Shown: positions 34,829 through 46,355 of the stretch, in pieces
Position numbering within the stretch: position 1 is the stretch's first letter
How the letters are laid out: each line of letters starts with the position of its first letter
NCBI GenBank assembly: GCA_018398815.1
Contig: CM031601.1
Span: forward strand, 30,751,293-30,815,292
Direction: 5' to 3'
Length of the DNA stretch: 64,000 nucleotides
From: Conus ventricosus
Lineage: Eukaryota; Mollusca; Gastropoda; Neogastropoda; Conidae
The notes under the pieces: generated by a model
Database searches by the model: none
Seen by the model: only the letters and a program-made list of their open reading frames with translations
Told to the model about the DNA's origin: nothing
Made by a program: the position numbers and the translations under genes

Positions 34829-34917
34829 GACGTGGATTTGGGGCGAACAGCAGCAGTACCCTGTCATGTTCCTTATCGTGAAGTGCCCCGGCCGTTATTG
34901 CTGATCAGAACACACAG
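34829..34917 (+). CDS. RNF213-like: RNF213-like exon after the RZ finger
   Basis: Acceptor tctttgtgtgcag ends at 34828; donor gtaggg begins at 34918. The 89-base exon read in phase 0 gives DVDLGRTAAVPCHVPYREV followed by PRPLLLIRTH. The LG...(R)E-V-P-x-P-x-x-x-L-I-R pattern matches the segment of RNF213 after its RZ finger (LG...GLPPVVFLLIR), which is followed in human by LLTH. The exon ends in phase 2. It is the last exon I can attribute to this gene; the window beyond is filled by mobile elements. Moderate confidence because the match is short. Confidence 0.5.
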
Positions 34918-35485
34918 GTAGGGGAATGACAACTTTTTGAGACGTAAAAATGCCAGACATTCCAAACTTTGGGGTTTTCAGACTCTTTCTTTTAAAAGGG
35001 TAAGATCACAGTGGGTCGACTTTTTAATAGGATTCATTTCAGATTCTGACGATTCTAGCAGCTGCTTGGGCCCCACTTTTCAATGATTTAACCTGACTGA
35101 TTTCAAATTGACTTAATTTTAAATCATATCATTAAATTTTTTACTTACCAAAAAATTTTTTTTCTGCGTTCAAAGAAGCTACCAGTTCATTTCCTCAAGA
35201 GCCTAATTTCCAAAGGGCAGGATGTTAACTGGACATTGTTTCCCCGTAAAAACATTGACTAGTCTTGTCCTATTTGGATGTGTAAATATAATACACAATC
35301 AATTTAGATAAAGGTCATTTTTTAAACTTCAGTTTTATGTTCAAAGCTTAGTGTTTCCATTTCAAGACTAACCGATTGAAATGAAAATTTAGTCAGGTGT
35401 TCAACAAAATTATGATTTGCTTGGTCACCATGATTGGAGGTTGAAGTCACAGATTAAATAAGCCCGCACTATGCTCCAAACATCA
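34918..35485. other. Intron sequence
   Basis: No feature seen. The homopolymer artefacts fade out here. Confidence 0.4.
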
Positions 35486-35649
35486 CATGCACACACACAT
35501 GCACACACATACACACACACACACACCACAACACACACACACACACACCATGCATGCTTGCATGCATACACACACATACTTACACACATTACAAACACAT
35601 CCACATGCACACACCACACACAAATACACATACACACACATGCATGCTT

Positions 35650-35683
<34 letters not shown>

Positions 35684-35767
35684 CACACACACACAAAATA
35701 CACATATCACGAACACACAGACATATACATGCACGCATGTGCCCACACACATGCACACACACACAAA
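35486..35767. repeat. (CA)n-rich microsatellite
   Basis: Interrupted CACA tract with ATGCATGC interruptions. Long open frames on both strands (poly His/Thr or Cys/Val) are artefacts of the dinucleotide repeat. Confidence 0.95.
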
Positions 35768-35775
35768 CACAGAGG

Positions 35776-37032
35776 CATGGGTGAAACTTCTTCAGTCTGA
35801 GGACGGATTCCGTTTTATGAATTTTTCGAGACGGAATTTTCCGTTTTCATAAATCTGAAAGAAAAAAAAGTTTTTCAAAACAGTCTCTAAAATTGCGCAA
35901 ATTACATATCGAGTGCGTCTTACCATAAAACGGAAGTGCCGAATCGGAAGCACTCTTTATTTTAGGGAACAAACATAAAGCCCCATTTGCCGAAATCTAG
36001 ATTTCGAGTTTGGAGTTCCTTGGAAACCGTGAGAATGTTCTATCTTAAAGAAGGTGATTCAGTTGAGGAGATCGATGCTGGCATCACTAATAAGTGGCGA
36101 TGGGCTTGGCTGAACGAAATAGATGATGAAAAACGACAACATCGTGTTTGGTGTTTGAAAACGAACAAACCAGGTGTAGCATTTTGCCGCGCGTGCAACT
36201 CGGACCTCAAGTATGGATCCAATGGAAAATCTCGGCTAGCAAAGCATGCCAGAACTCCGGACCATATTAAAAGCATGAAGGTAAGAATTTCAGTAAAATC
36301 TTTTTCAGCAGCCCTCCATGCTCCCCCCCCCCTAGTGACACACACGCACGCACGCACACACACACAAAGATGGATGTAACGCACAAGAGAGAGAGAGAGA
36401 GACATAATAGTATGAAAAAAATATTTAAAAAAGAAAAAAAAACATAAAAGAAAAATAAATATGAGGGTTAGTTTTCTGGAAAAGGATGGGGAAAACTACT
36501 AAAGGTTTTATGTCTTCCGTGCAGTAAAATGGGTTAGTTTTGGAAGTACAATGGAAACTCTGTATTAAGACCTTAGAAAATGTACAGATTTGTGATCTTA
36601 ACATGAAACATGGATTTTTTTTTTTAAAGAAGATAAGATAGGTAATTTAACAGACAGTTTGATGGAACCGTCACAGAATTTAGAGTCACTTTAGAGAGGA
36701 AGTCTTATTAGGGAAGGTCTAAATAGAGAGGTTTCACTGCAGCGTATTTCACACAAACCAAAAAAACAAACAAACAAAAAACCCATTTCATGTATGGGAA
36801 ACTGTCATATAAGCAATAAATATGTGTTTCAAACAAGGCCTCAGTTCCAAATTTCCTTTCACCAGAGGCCACAAAAACTGTCTGAATTTTTCAAAAAATC
36901 AATTTTGGCCGGCAGGCTTTGCCCCCCTAGGCCCCCCACCAATGGTGCTGCCCCTGGACCCTGCCAAGGACCTAGGCGGCCCCTGGACCCCGACCTTTCA
37001 GTTTTTCAATTTTTTTTCCAATTTCACCCATG
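35776..37032 (+). mobile_element. hAT-like non-autonomous DNA transposon, copy 1
   Basis: Bounded by inverted repeats: left CATGGGTGAAAC, right TTTCACCCATG. It is flanked by 8-base sequences CACAGAGG (35768-35775) and CACAGGTG (37033-37040), which agree at 6 of 8 positions, as expected for an aged hAT 8-bp duplication. It contains a zinc-finger exon (36035-36280) and a GC-rich module at about 36910-37000 (CCCCCCTAGGCCCCCCACC). Both are shared with the element at 54351-55361. No transposase is present. Superfamily is inferred from duplication length and CA-starting termini. Confidence 0.6.
36035..36280 (+). CDS. BED-like zinc-finger exon with splice donor
   Basis: ATG at 36035 opens an 82-codon frame ending exactly at a strong donor (AAG|gtaaga at 36281, phase 0). 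It contains ITNKWRWAWLNEIDDE and then a finger of form C-x2-C (CRAC), YGSNGK, and H-x-x-x-x-x-H (KHARTPDHIKSM). A Trp-rich N-terminal part plus CxxC...HxxxH is the layout of BED-like DNA-binding fingers found in transposases and host proteins derived from them. The frame has no stop. The homologous copy at 54539 has a stop and has lost the second half of the finger. It may be the first exon of a hAT-type transposase or of a captured host gene. Confidence 0.55.
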
Positions 37033-37040
37033 CACAGGTG

Positions 37041-37531
37041 TACATATGTACACACAGGCGTATACATGCTGTCACACGACAGTCTCCATGTGCACGCTTT
37101 TATGCATACAAAGACAATCATGTGCCCCACACACAACCACAAATATGACTCCTTTTCAATAAAACAAACCAGAACTTGATTTCAAATTTCTTCCCCGATC
37201 AAAAACAAACACTTGTTTTTTTTCCTTTTCTATCAAAGCTTCACTTCTTTTGGCATGAGGGATTTAATATTCTTTTTTTTTTCTTTGGCACATTTATCAT
37301 TCAACAGTACACTAAAAAAAAAAGAGTTATATCCAATTCACACTTTGGGGGCATCATCCAACAAAGACAAGTCTGGAACAGGTAAGGGTTTAGGGAATTG
37401 TTTGACCAACTTGGACTGTTGGCAAGTGCTGATAGCACAAGAAACAAAAGAACCACCTGATCTGTGACAAGTCAGACTTAAAAAATTATACTCCGTGACA
37501 AGTAAGAGTTAAAAAATTATACAAGTTTTTC
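37041..37531. other. Spacer between hAT-like element and Gypsy LTR
   Basis: No feature seen apart from a near-duplicate GTGACAAGT(A)AG...TTAAAAAATTATAC (about 37465-37522). Confidence 0.4.
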
Positions 37532-37535
37532 CTAT

Positions 37536-39222
37536 TGTAACCCCCACCACCCGAAAAGTCAGTGCGTGTGAGTTATCCCGAGTTCACCTGAACAAGGACG
37601 AACAATGTTCCACTCAATAATTCAACTAAAAAAGAGATTTTGAAGTTTTACTATTTTTTATTTCCTTTTATTACTTCTTTGTTTTTAGCACAAGTAAACA
37701 CGTCAATTACTAGTACACAATATTTTCAATTATAAACTGCTGGCTACACTTAAAAAGAAGATGCAGTTTGGATCATGAACGAACGTGAAAGGCGCAGACA
37801 CTGCAACCCACACACACAGAGAACAATGTTTTACTAACCTACACCATCACAAAAAATATTATAACACTCAGAACAAACTTTTGTTTAACATAACAATTAG
37901 ACATACAGTGAATAAGACAATGGCTCTTCAAAAAATACAATTACAACCTCAGCATTTGAACAAAACAGAATTACTCCAAGTCAATACTCACAACATATAT
38001 GCACGCCAATCACAACATTCATTTTAACAATAAACGCACTGTTATATTCACATACTTTGCAGACATACTGTGCAGCTTTTGACAGTCACTATCTCAGTGA
38101 CCAAGAGAGATAGGAATCGACACTGCCCTCATACTCCTACAAGGGCTAGATATGATTTTTCTTTTGTTTTCTTTCTTCCAAAATGCAACTTATGTCCCAT
38201 GGAATGGGTACACCATAGACATCATGCACAATTTCAACGGAATGGGAAAAAGAGAATTCTTTTGTACGTTTTCATTGTATAATAAAAGAAAGAATCAAGC
38301 TCATCCCATCAAGCCATTTTACCATGACTCAGCATATGGAGACACCCCCAATTTCATGTAATGACAGAGAAAAAGCCTAGTCATTCCAACCGGATCAATG
38401 AATTAGACTTCAACTCTACTAACAACAGTTACACCATCTCTCGTAATTTATGAAACGCTGCATCTACCAGACAATAAATAATTTTGCATCCCAACCACAC
38501 AATAATCGTTATGAAGCAACTCTGAACTACAACAGAGTTCTTCCATCACAACAAGTCAATTAACTGTTCAATCAGCAATGACAAAAGCAAAACATAAACC
38601 TCACACAATCCAAATTAGTTTTCCCGTTACACAATTGCCAATCGACTAATTGTAAAAAAGAAAACTTTGTGAAACCGAACAAAAGGTCCGACATCTACCG
38701 GTGCTAAACCAATTTCAACTAATGTTGATCAGAACAAAGGGCCCGACAACGACCGGCGCTAAACCAGATTCAGCTAAGTTTAATCGAACAAGGAACCAAT
38801 GATGTTTTGAATGTATTAACCCCAAACTTCATTTAATCATTTGTTTCTTCAATTAACTATACTAATCTTTTATCAAACACCTAAAATAAACATAACATAC
38901 CTGATTTAATCTCTGCATGAGCTCTCCACGTTGGTCCAATTCTCCACGTGGTGTGCCACTCCTGACATGCGATTGTCCTTAACGGAAGTTGTTCTTACTT
39001 CGGTTTTATCATCACTTCCGTTTACATTTGTTTTCCTTCATTTCTTATTTACCACCCATAATAAGAATAATAACAAAATATCCTAACTGCCTATAATGAA
39101 TTAATAAAAAATGATCATTAACAATCTTAATAATTTCGATCTACAATTTTGACTTTCTACCCAAAACAACCAAATAGACTAGCTTAACTTACCAAAATCA
39201 ACTACATATTGGGAAGGTTACA
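37536..39222 (-). repeat. Gypsy 3' LTR (uninterrupted)
   Basis: 1687 bases, from TGTAACCCCCACC to GGGAAGGTTACA on the + strand. It serves as the empty-site reference for the transposon insertion in the other LTR. Confidence 0.95.
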
Positions 39223-39236
39223 ATCACCCCTTCTTG
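39223..39236 (-). other. Polypurine tract beside the 3' LTR
   Basis: On the minus strand AAGAAGGGGTGAT directly precedes the LTR start, the expected site for plus-strand DNA priming. Confidence 0.6.
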
Positions 39237-39842
39237 AAAAAATTGTTTACCCTTGTTAACTAACAAGGACAGAGTAAACAATAAAATTAGGTACTGAAAA
39301 AAAAAACATACCTTCCAACAACAAACAGGCAATTATGAACAAAATGGATATAACAATGAAACCAACAACAGATGCAGCCCAAAGCTAGTAAGCAATGGAT
39401 TTCAGAAAACTCATCCCTTATCTCATTCAAAATTATCAAACATAACATTGTCTTCATAGTAAAAAAACCAAATCAATCAAAAGGAATGAGAACAACTTGT
39501 GTCTCATTTAGATAGGTGCTTTGTCATCTTTTACCACAACAATCCACCAGTATTCATCAGCTAACATAGCATATTTAATATAGCACATTACTAATTGTCA
39601 TCTCCATCAGAACCCATTCCTCAACTAGAAAACAGTTTCAATTTTGGTCACATTTGAGCAATCCAAAATCAAGTCATACACACATACAATAACCCAGTTA
39701 ATAATCAAGATCAGCTTAACATGATGACACTGCTAGCATAGTAATAACATGTATCATTCAATCCCGTCTCTCTTACTTCACATAAATCATGACTTAAAGT
39801 AAGCCTAAGAGGTCTCAAAACACCTCAACATCCAGACATCTT
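39237..39842. other. Gypsy 3' untranslated region
   Basis: AT-rich, between the end of the integrase-tail frame and the polypurine tract. No envelope-like frame is seen. Confidence 0.6.
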
Positions 39843-40469
39843 TTACACTTGTAGCCCACAACATGAAACGGATGTATTGTGAGACTGGGGTACAGTTCTG
39901 ACTTTGCAACTTGTCGAGCTTCTGACGAGTATGCAACACCTCCCTGACAGAATCTGCCCAACCCTGTCTACGAGCATTGGAGTCTTGGACACAACATGAT
40001 GAACTAAATTTAAACGATTCACAGGTCGTCGTGTCCTACTTGACCTCCTAGGAACATTGACATTCTCATCATTTAATGACTCAACATTCTCTGTACCTGT
40101 CTCCTCTGACCCCTGATCAGACCCCGTTTCACCACCACTGTCTCCAGGTTCATCATGTACACTGGGATTGCTAACATTCTGTGGGGTTTGGGGACTTACC
40201 AACTCTACAATTTGATCTTGCCTTGGAACAGCAGGTACAAAATCAGGTGCATCAACCCTCAAGTTATAACTTGGTGGGTGGGTAAACACCTCAACTTCAA
40301 TGTGACTAACCTCTCCCTCCGTATCAGACATCTTATCTAGGACATCCTCATCCTTATCGGTCTCAACAGACACCGATCGTCTGATTGTGAACCCTCCTAA
40401 GGATTCCTTCTGAGCAGGCAGTTTTTTTCTCTGGTTTATCACCTGATGGTTCCGCACCCAGTACACCAA
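39843..40469 (-). pseudogene. Gypsy pol C-terminal tail
   Basis: A roughly 200-codon acidic frame (DKDEDVLDKMSDTEGEV, then GGETGSDQGSEETGTENVE) with a basic RRSSRTRRPVNRLN motif. It is the low-complexity tail that commonly follows Gypsy integrases. It continues from the integrase C-terminal domain after a frameshift near 40440. No separate enzymatic domain is seen. Confidence 0.6.
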
Positions 40470-41809
40470 TAGGCAACAAATAGTTTCTGTGTAAGGTCCT
40501 CTTTACACTGTCCCCACTCTCCTTCTGCACTGTATAGACTGGCAAATCTGGCATCCTGGCAGTGATAACATAAACATCTTTCTCCCACTTATCTGACAGC
40601 TTTGAGTCCAACCGATGTCCTAGCTTTCCAACAAGCACTCGATCACCAAGCTCTAATTCTGCGGCATGAGCTGAGACGTCACCTGAGTTTATTCTTCTTT
40701 GCCATTTTCTGCATGTTCTCTTCTGCTTTCTCATGGGCATTTTTTAGTTGCTCTCTGAGACCTCGCACATGTTGTTTTAAAGACTTCTTCTTTCCTTGGT
40801 TTAGATCAACCCCAAATGCAATGTCAATGGTAGTCTTGGATGACGACCAAAAAATAAGAAGTATGGGCTGAACCCTGTGCTCTGATGGTGACAACAATTG
40901 TATGCATGCACTACACAAGGCAACACCTTCTTCCACTCAACCTTCTTCTCTTCTTCCAAACTGCATAACATGTTCAACAAAGTTCTGTTCCACCACTCCA
41001 CAGGATTGAACATGGATGATACGGCGTGGTCCTGATCTTCTGAATGCCTGCCATTTTGCACAACTCGTGTACTATTTCTGACTCGAAATCCCGACCCTGA
41101 TCAGAAAGAATTTTCTTTGGAAATCCATATACCATGAAAAACTCCTTCCAGAGTGTTTTGACGACTGTTTTGGCAGTTTGGTCCTTTGTACAATATGCAG
41201 CTCCAAATTTTGTGAAGTGATCAACAACTACTAATACACTTTGTTTCTTACCCCCTGTTTCTATGGTCAAATAATCTATGGACAGCAATTCCAAAGGGAA
41301 AGTTGTAACAGTGCTGTTCATTGGGGCTTTCTGTGGCACAGCCCCATGTTTTATGCATCTCATACACCTTTTGATCTTCTTCTCCAAATCTCTACCCGTG
41401 AATGGCCAGAAAAATCTCATCCTTAGTTGACTCATGGCATTGTCAGAGTGAGTGTGGAATAAATCTTCATGCACTCCTTTGAGAGCTTCCTTCCTGTGTG
41501 ACACTGGGAGAACCAACTGCCACCTAACAGCTTCACCTTCATTTGCCACTCTTCGTACAGGACCCCATCCTTCATCTCAAGTTTGCTTTGCTCTTGTGCA
41601 AACGCTCTCAGTTCATGATCATCTAACTCTGCTGCAATCAACTCTTCCTGCGCTTCTATTTTCTCTATGACAACTTTCAATCTTCTGTCAGCCAGTTGAA
41701 ATTTCCTCCAATCAGATTGTGAAATAGCTGATAGTTCACCAAAATCAGGTTCAAACATATCCTCAGAAATCAAAGAAGGGTCTTTCACAAGTTGCTCAAC
41801 TGCTGGCAT
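40363..41809 (-). pseudogene. Gypsy integrase
   Basis: Minus strand. The N-terminal zinc-binding region has KGVHEDLFHTHSD and CMRCIKHG (HHCC). The catalytic core has LLSIDYLTIETGGKKQS (first Asp), [10 protein letters not shown] (second Asp) and, after a frameshift near 40990, [14 protein letters not shown] (catalytic Glu). Next come [22 protein letters not shown] and [11 protein letters not shown]. The C-terminal domain GDRVLVGKLG ... KWEKDVYVI ends near 40450. Integrase inserts the element cDNA and leaves the 4-bp duplication seen at the LTR borders. The DDE residues are all present, but the frame is broken at least three times. Confidence 0.85.
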
Positions 41810-43672
41810 AAAATCATCACTAACTGGACCTGATTACAATCCATAATATCCTGCTGTTCTTCAACAGTTCGACGATCACAGTGAACATGATACTTGACAC
41901 AATGGGCATTCAAAATAGCCCGCACAGACTCAGAATTCACTGAAGTAATATCAACTTCTCTTTCTGCATCTCCTTCTAAAGCCTTAGCCTTTTCAACTAG
42001 AAAAGAGATTTTCTCCATTGACTTTTGATACTCGGTGTCTTCCTCGGCTGTTCCCTGAGGTATTCGCGACAAACTGTCAGCATCAATATGACTAGCTCCT
42101 TTCTTATACCTGAGTTCAAAATCATACAATGAAAGAGATGTTAGCCACCGATGACTTGTGGCATCCAACTTTGCATTTTTCAGAACATAGCACAATGGGT
42201 TATTGTCGGTCACCACTACTACACGACTTCCATACAAATAGTCATGAAATTTATCTGTCATGGCCCATTTCAGTGATAGGAACTCACGCTTGTGAGTAGG
42301 GTAGTTTGTTCAGATTTGTTTAACCCTGTACTAGCATATGAAATCACCCTCATCACACCATCACATTCCTGATACAAAACTGCTCCCAGACCATACCCAC
42401 TTGCATCACAGTGCAAGTAAAACGTCTTTGTCTTGTCAGCAAGACCCAAAACAAGATCACTGGTCAAAGCTGCTTTCACACTTTCAATGCCTGGTCCTGT
42501 GTTCCACCCCACAAGTGAGTGATATCAGATGACAATGTGAGAACTGAATCCTTTAATTTTTTCTTCTTTGCAGTTGATTTGTTTGTTCGTTGGGGTGCAT
42601 ACCCAACTGTCAACTCATTTAGAGGCTTTATCATTGGAGAAAAGTTGGGAATGAAACGCCTATAAAAATTTGCAAACCCTACAATGCGCTTGACATCCTT
42701 TACAGTCTCAGGTTTAGGCCAATTTGTTACAGCAGACACTTTGTCAGGATCTGGACGAAGACACCTTCAGAGATTATGTACCCCAGTTGTTTGATCTCAG
42801 TGGCTCCAAATACACACTTAGTGGGGTCTAACTTTAGATTGAACTGTCTCAAACGTCCAAGTACTTTCAGTGTTCTCTCTTCCAACTCACCTAATGTCTT
42901 TCCATGAACCAGAAGGTCATCAAGAAATATTATCAGTTCCACTAAGTTCATATCCCGGAACACAGTCTCCATGAGACGTTGAAAACATGCAGGAGCATTC
43001 GCTAGTCCCTGTGCTAACCTGGCCCACTCAAAGTTTCAAAAAACTGTGGTGAATGCAGAGAGTTTGCTAGCTTTTCTGACATGGGTACCTGATAAAGCCT
43101 TACACAAGTCCATACTAGCAAAGTACCTTGCACCACACAATGTCAGCAATAAGTCTTCAACCTTTGGCAAACTGCATGCATCACGAATGGTCCTTGCATT
43201 CAACATTCGATAGTCACAACACATTCGTAATGCACCAGTTTTCTTTCGCACAAGACTATTGGAGACGCGTACGGTGAATGAGACGGCGAATTATCTTTGC
43301 ATCCAACAGCCCTTGAATGTGACTACGTAGGTCTTCAAATCTTTTTGGAGATGGTCTAGCTCTCTGTCTTATCTGAGGACCAGGCTCAACATCAATGTCA
43401 AACTCAAAATCTGTGTTCAGCTGACCAACATCATACTCTGATTGTATAAAAACATCCTTGTAAGACTGCAACTTTCCTAAAAATCTGTTCTTCCAGTCCT
43501 CTGGAACCCCATCCACCAAATCTGAACTCAATACTGGAGGACTCACACTCAGACGCAGTGTGAGCATGTACAAAAACATTGGTTCAGAAACATCAGTTTT
43601 TTTCAGCACCAAGAGAAGAAACGATATCATCAAGTATATATTCACAATCATACATAAAAATGTCACCGACAA
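41785..43672 (-). pseudogene. Gypsy reverse transcriptase and RNase H
   Basis: Minus strand, several frames. RT begins after QIRQRARPSPKRFEDL. It shows RMCCDYRMLNARTI, ARYFASMDLCKAL (first catalytic Asp) and LIIFLDDLLVHGKT (catalytic DD as LDDLL), then KCVFGATEIKQLGY. The connection domain has VGFANFYRRFIPNFS. RNase H has LHCDASGYGLGAVLYQ, VVVVTDNNPLCYVL and ASHIDADSLSRIP. RT copies the genomic RNA and RNase H removes it. Frameshifts occur near 43250, 42990, 42740 and 42265. Confidence 0.88.
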
Positions 43673-43970
43673 CCTGCTTTTTCTTCAAAACAATATCCTC
43701 ATCAGATAAATTACGAATACAGATCTTTGCATTCTGTAGCGAGTGGCAGCAATTGTGCATGCTACCACTTCTAAACCTTCAGGTAGTTGTTGCCTTCTGG
43801 ATTCCTGAATTAATACTGTGGTCCATGTACCAGGTACACTGACATGCGAACAGCACCGCACTTCAATCACTTCCCCAGCGGGATGACATTTGCTCCGACT
43901 AAATGAGTCGAACCCAAGAATCCATCGTCACCCTTTGACAGATCATTGTAGGCAAACAAAGCCTCTGGCC

Positions 43971-44495
43971 TTATTGAAAAGGTAGATGCAAAATCTGTAC
44001 TCCTTTCTCCTTGCACACATCAGCATACAATCGGAGAATGTTTGTGCCCACTATGATAGGGACTTGCTTTGAAAACGCAGTATCAGGACATACAAGCAAC
44101 AATGAATTTACATTCTCTTTCACAGCCACATAAACAGGCGTACAAATCTCACTACGTACATAGCCCAAATAAGGAACAGTTTGTCCCCCAGCACCAGTGA
44201 CCTGTAAAGAGTCTAACGCCTCTAGAGGCAGATAAGACAGTTTATCTTTGTAAAAGGACTCTGACACAATTGACACTTGTGAACCACTGTCTATCAGACA
44301 CTTGGTTGCAACACCGTCCACAACTACTGAACATTCACAGCTGGGCCCCACAAGTCCGCTACTAATAACTGATGAAACTGAACCAATTTCAGCCAACACT
44401 GTTGCGTGAGTCAGAGTTACACATGAGCGTGTTCCCACATTTTGTAGCACCAACACAAAACCCCCTCCCTCAGATCTGATCTCAGATGAGACCAC
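43971..44495 (-). pseudogene. Gypsy aspartic protease
   Basis: An open frame of about 174 codons with CLIDSGSQVSIVSESFY, the DSG active-site motif of retropepsins (usually DTG/DSG), and a downstream hydrophobic strand with PIIVGTNILR. Retropepsins act as dimers to cleave the Gag-Pol polyprotein. The frame is uninterrupted, the best preserved part of this element. It lies between gag and RT, as in Ty3/Gypsy pol. A hairpin-bearing tandem repeat lies just upstream (44746-44862). Confidence 0.8.
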
Positions 44496-44745
44496 AACGC
44501 AAGTGCTTTGGCAACTGATCTGAAGGTCGAGGGGTCAGTTGGTATCTGACACACCTGGGACACACCCATGCAGTTCTATTCTCTGACCAGGCGACAGTGT
44601 CAACTGAAACGGCCGTTTCAGTCGAACGAGAGTTACCTTACCCTCAATGTCATTACGGTGGTCCAGTAACTTTTGTCGGGCATTTTCACTCAAACTGACC
44701 CCTGACTGCCCGTCTGCAGGGGTCGGTTGCCGTTTAACCTTTACC

Positions 44746-44862
44746 AGCCGAGTCGTCCAATAGTGGACAACAGGATTTCTCTCCCTTGAGCCCAGTCGTC
44801 CAATAGTGGACGACAGGATTTCTCTCCCTTGAGCCGAGTCGTCCAATAGTGGACGACGGGAA
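44746..44862 (-). repeat. 43-bp tandem repeat with hairpin, between gag and protease
   Basis: Units start AGCC(G/C)AGTCGTCC at 44746, 44789 and 44832. Each contains GTCGTCCA-ATAG-TGGACGAC, a perfect 8-bp stem with a 4-base loop (one unit has a mismatch). Confidence 0.9.
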
Positions 44863-45375
44863 CAAAAAAAATTCCTACACTTTCCATGAAATGGTCCAAG
44901 GGAAAAAACCTCTGTAACTAGTCTTGGGATGTTGGAACGAGTTGTCGACCATACTTTCAGTGGCCTAGTGTGAACTTGGCTGACCCCACGACCTTTGGAA
45001 CAAAGCACCGAGAGCCCGACCACGCGGCACGCGGCACGTTTCCTGTGTCGGAAGAAATGTCGGTCAGGCGAAGGGATGCTAACAATTTCTCGTGCAATGA
45101 AGTGCTTGAAATCGTATTACAAAGTGGATCTGGTGATGATTGGAGTTGAGTGTTTGTTCTTTCCTGTGACACCTAACACAAGACCGTCAGTTGTTGTAGA
45201 GCTACCGTAAAAATAAATTAAAAAGTGGCCAAATCTGTGCGTCAGCAGGGAATTATCGCTGTGCACGGCGCACGGCGCCACGGAATGAGCGCGTGCGCCG
45301 CGCTCGTCTGGAAAGAATTAAACAGCCTCTCCTTCTTGCCTCTTGGATGCGCTGCTGGTTCCTTGGTCGAGGCAG
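44863..45375 (-). other. Gypsy gag-protease linker region
   Basis: Frames here (e.g. 44957-45172) lack recognised domains. The region between the zinc knuckle and the protease is unusually long and GC-rich near 45260-45310. It could contain a small unrecognised insertion. Confidence 0.35.
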
Positions 45376-46240
45376 TCATTTAGATAGTGGTCCCCCACTA
45401 CCCCCGCAGTTCCAACAGGCACCCCGCACCTTCTTCTTTAGCGGCTGCTGTGGTCGCAGGCGGTCAGCAACCATATCTGCCAGTTTTTCATAGTCGATAC
45501 CACTGGCAGTGGCATGAGCAGAAGGGTCAGACTGCATCTGATGGGACCCTACTGTGGTGGCGTTGCTGCTGGTGCTCCCTCCAGCTCCCGCATCGTCCTC
45601 AGCACCTCTTGCGGTTCGGAGACGCATGGCCTGGCACCCCATGGTGAGTGCGCACCTCCATGCCCAGTAGTGGGTTAGAGTCTTTTATATTGGTGTGGAA
45701 GAGATGGTACAGCTGCCTGTGGAAATCGCCTCCCTGTGGGATGAAGGCGTCCCACAGCCGTTAAAAAAACTGGAGTGTTGCTCCCCTTTCTGCGGCCTCA
45801 TCCTGATGATGTCCAGATACCGGTCCTCAGGAGTCCTCACGTCACCATGCAAGGCACGAAGGGTCAACAGGATGGACCTGGGCACCATCACAAGCTTTGG
45901 CCTGCTCCAGGGCCACCCCACGCAGGCTGGATCTCACTTTCTTGAAAGTGTCCTCAGGGTCTGCTTCACCCACTTCCACCAGATAGGCCTCCACTCGGGA
46001 AGCCCAGTTGCTGAAGACAACTTCCTGCCCCCCTTTTGGCTTCAGCCCGGTAAAAATGCCCAAACGAGGCGCAGGAGTGGGCATCTTCACCTCTTAACCG
46101 GCCCAGGCGTAGCAGTGAGGAGGGTGGTGGTTGACCCTCTCCAGTTCAGCCAGGCGTTGCTGCAGTGTCTCGATCTGAGCCTCCAACTCCTGTTCTCTAT
46201 CTGACCCAACTGCATCTTCTTCACTGTTTGTGCTAGTCAT
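45376..46240 (-). pseudogene. Gypsy gag
   Basis: ATG at 46240 (MTSTNSEEDAVGSDREQELE) opens a coiled-coil segment (EAQIETLQQRLAELERV). A stop near 46093 is followed by the capsid start PRLGIFTGLKPKGGQEVVFS and NWASRVEAYL. After a frameshift come ALHGDVRTPEDRYLDIIRMR and, near 45420, a zinc-knuckle start (ACWNCGG) that loses its frame before the H and last C. Gag forms the particle and binds RNA. The stop and frameshifts mean no full Gag can be made from this copy. Confidence 0.75.
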
Positions 46241-46330
46241 GACTGAACTTTATAGTCATGCGGTTTATCTATCTCAAATACCAATTATCAAAAAATAAGT
46301 CTATCTCTTTTTTGTTGTTGTTTTCTTTAT

Positions 46331-46355
46331 TAATCTAGGACGAGCCCCCAATTTC
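46331..46355 (-). promoter_or_regulatory. Primer-binding site, tRNA-Pro type
   Basis: On the minus strand, starting three bases inside the 5' LTR border, TTGGGGGCTCGTCCTAG contains TGGGGGCTCGTCC. This is identical to the first 13 bases of the well-known tRNA-Pro primer-binding site. Confidence 0.75.

Noticed and set aside
35425..35852. Open frames rich in His/Thr or Cys/Val
   Set aside because: Translation of an interrupted (CA)n microsatellite.
45695..46204. 169-codon + strand frame
   Set aside because: Antisense of Gypsy gag, which has recognisable motifs on the minus strand.
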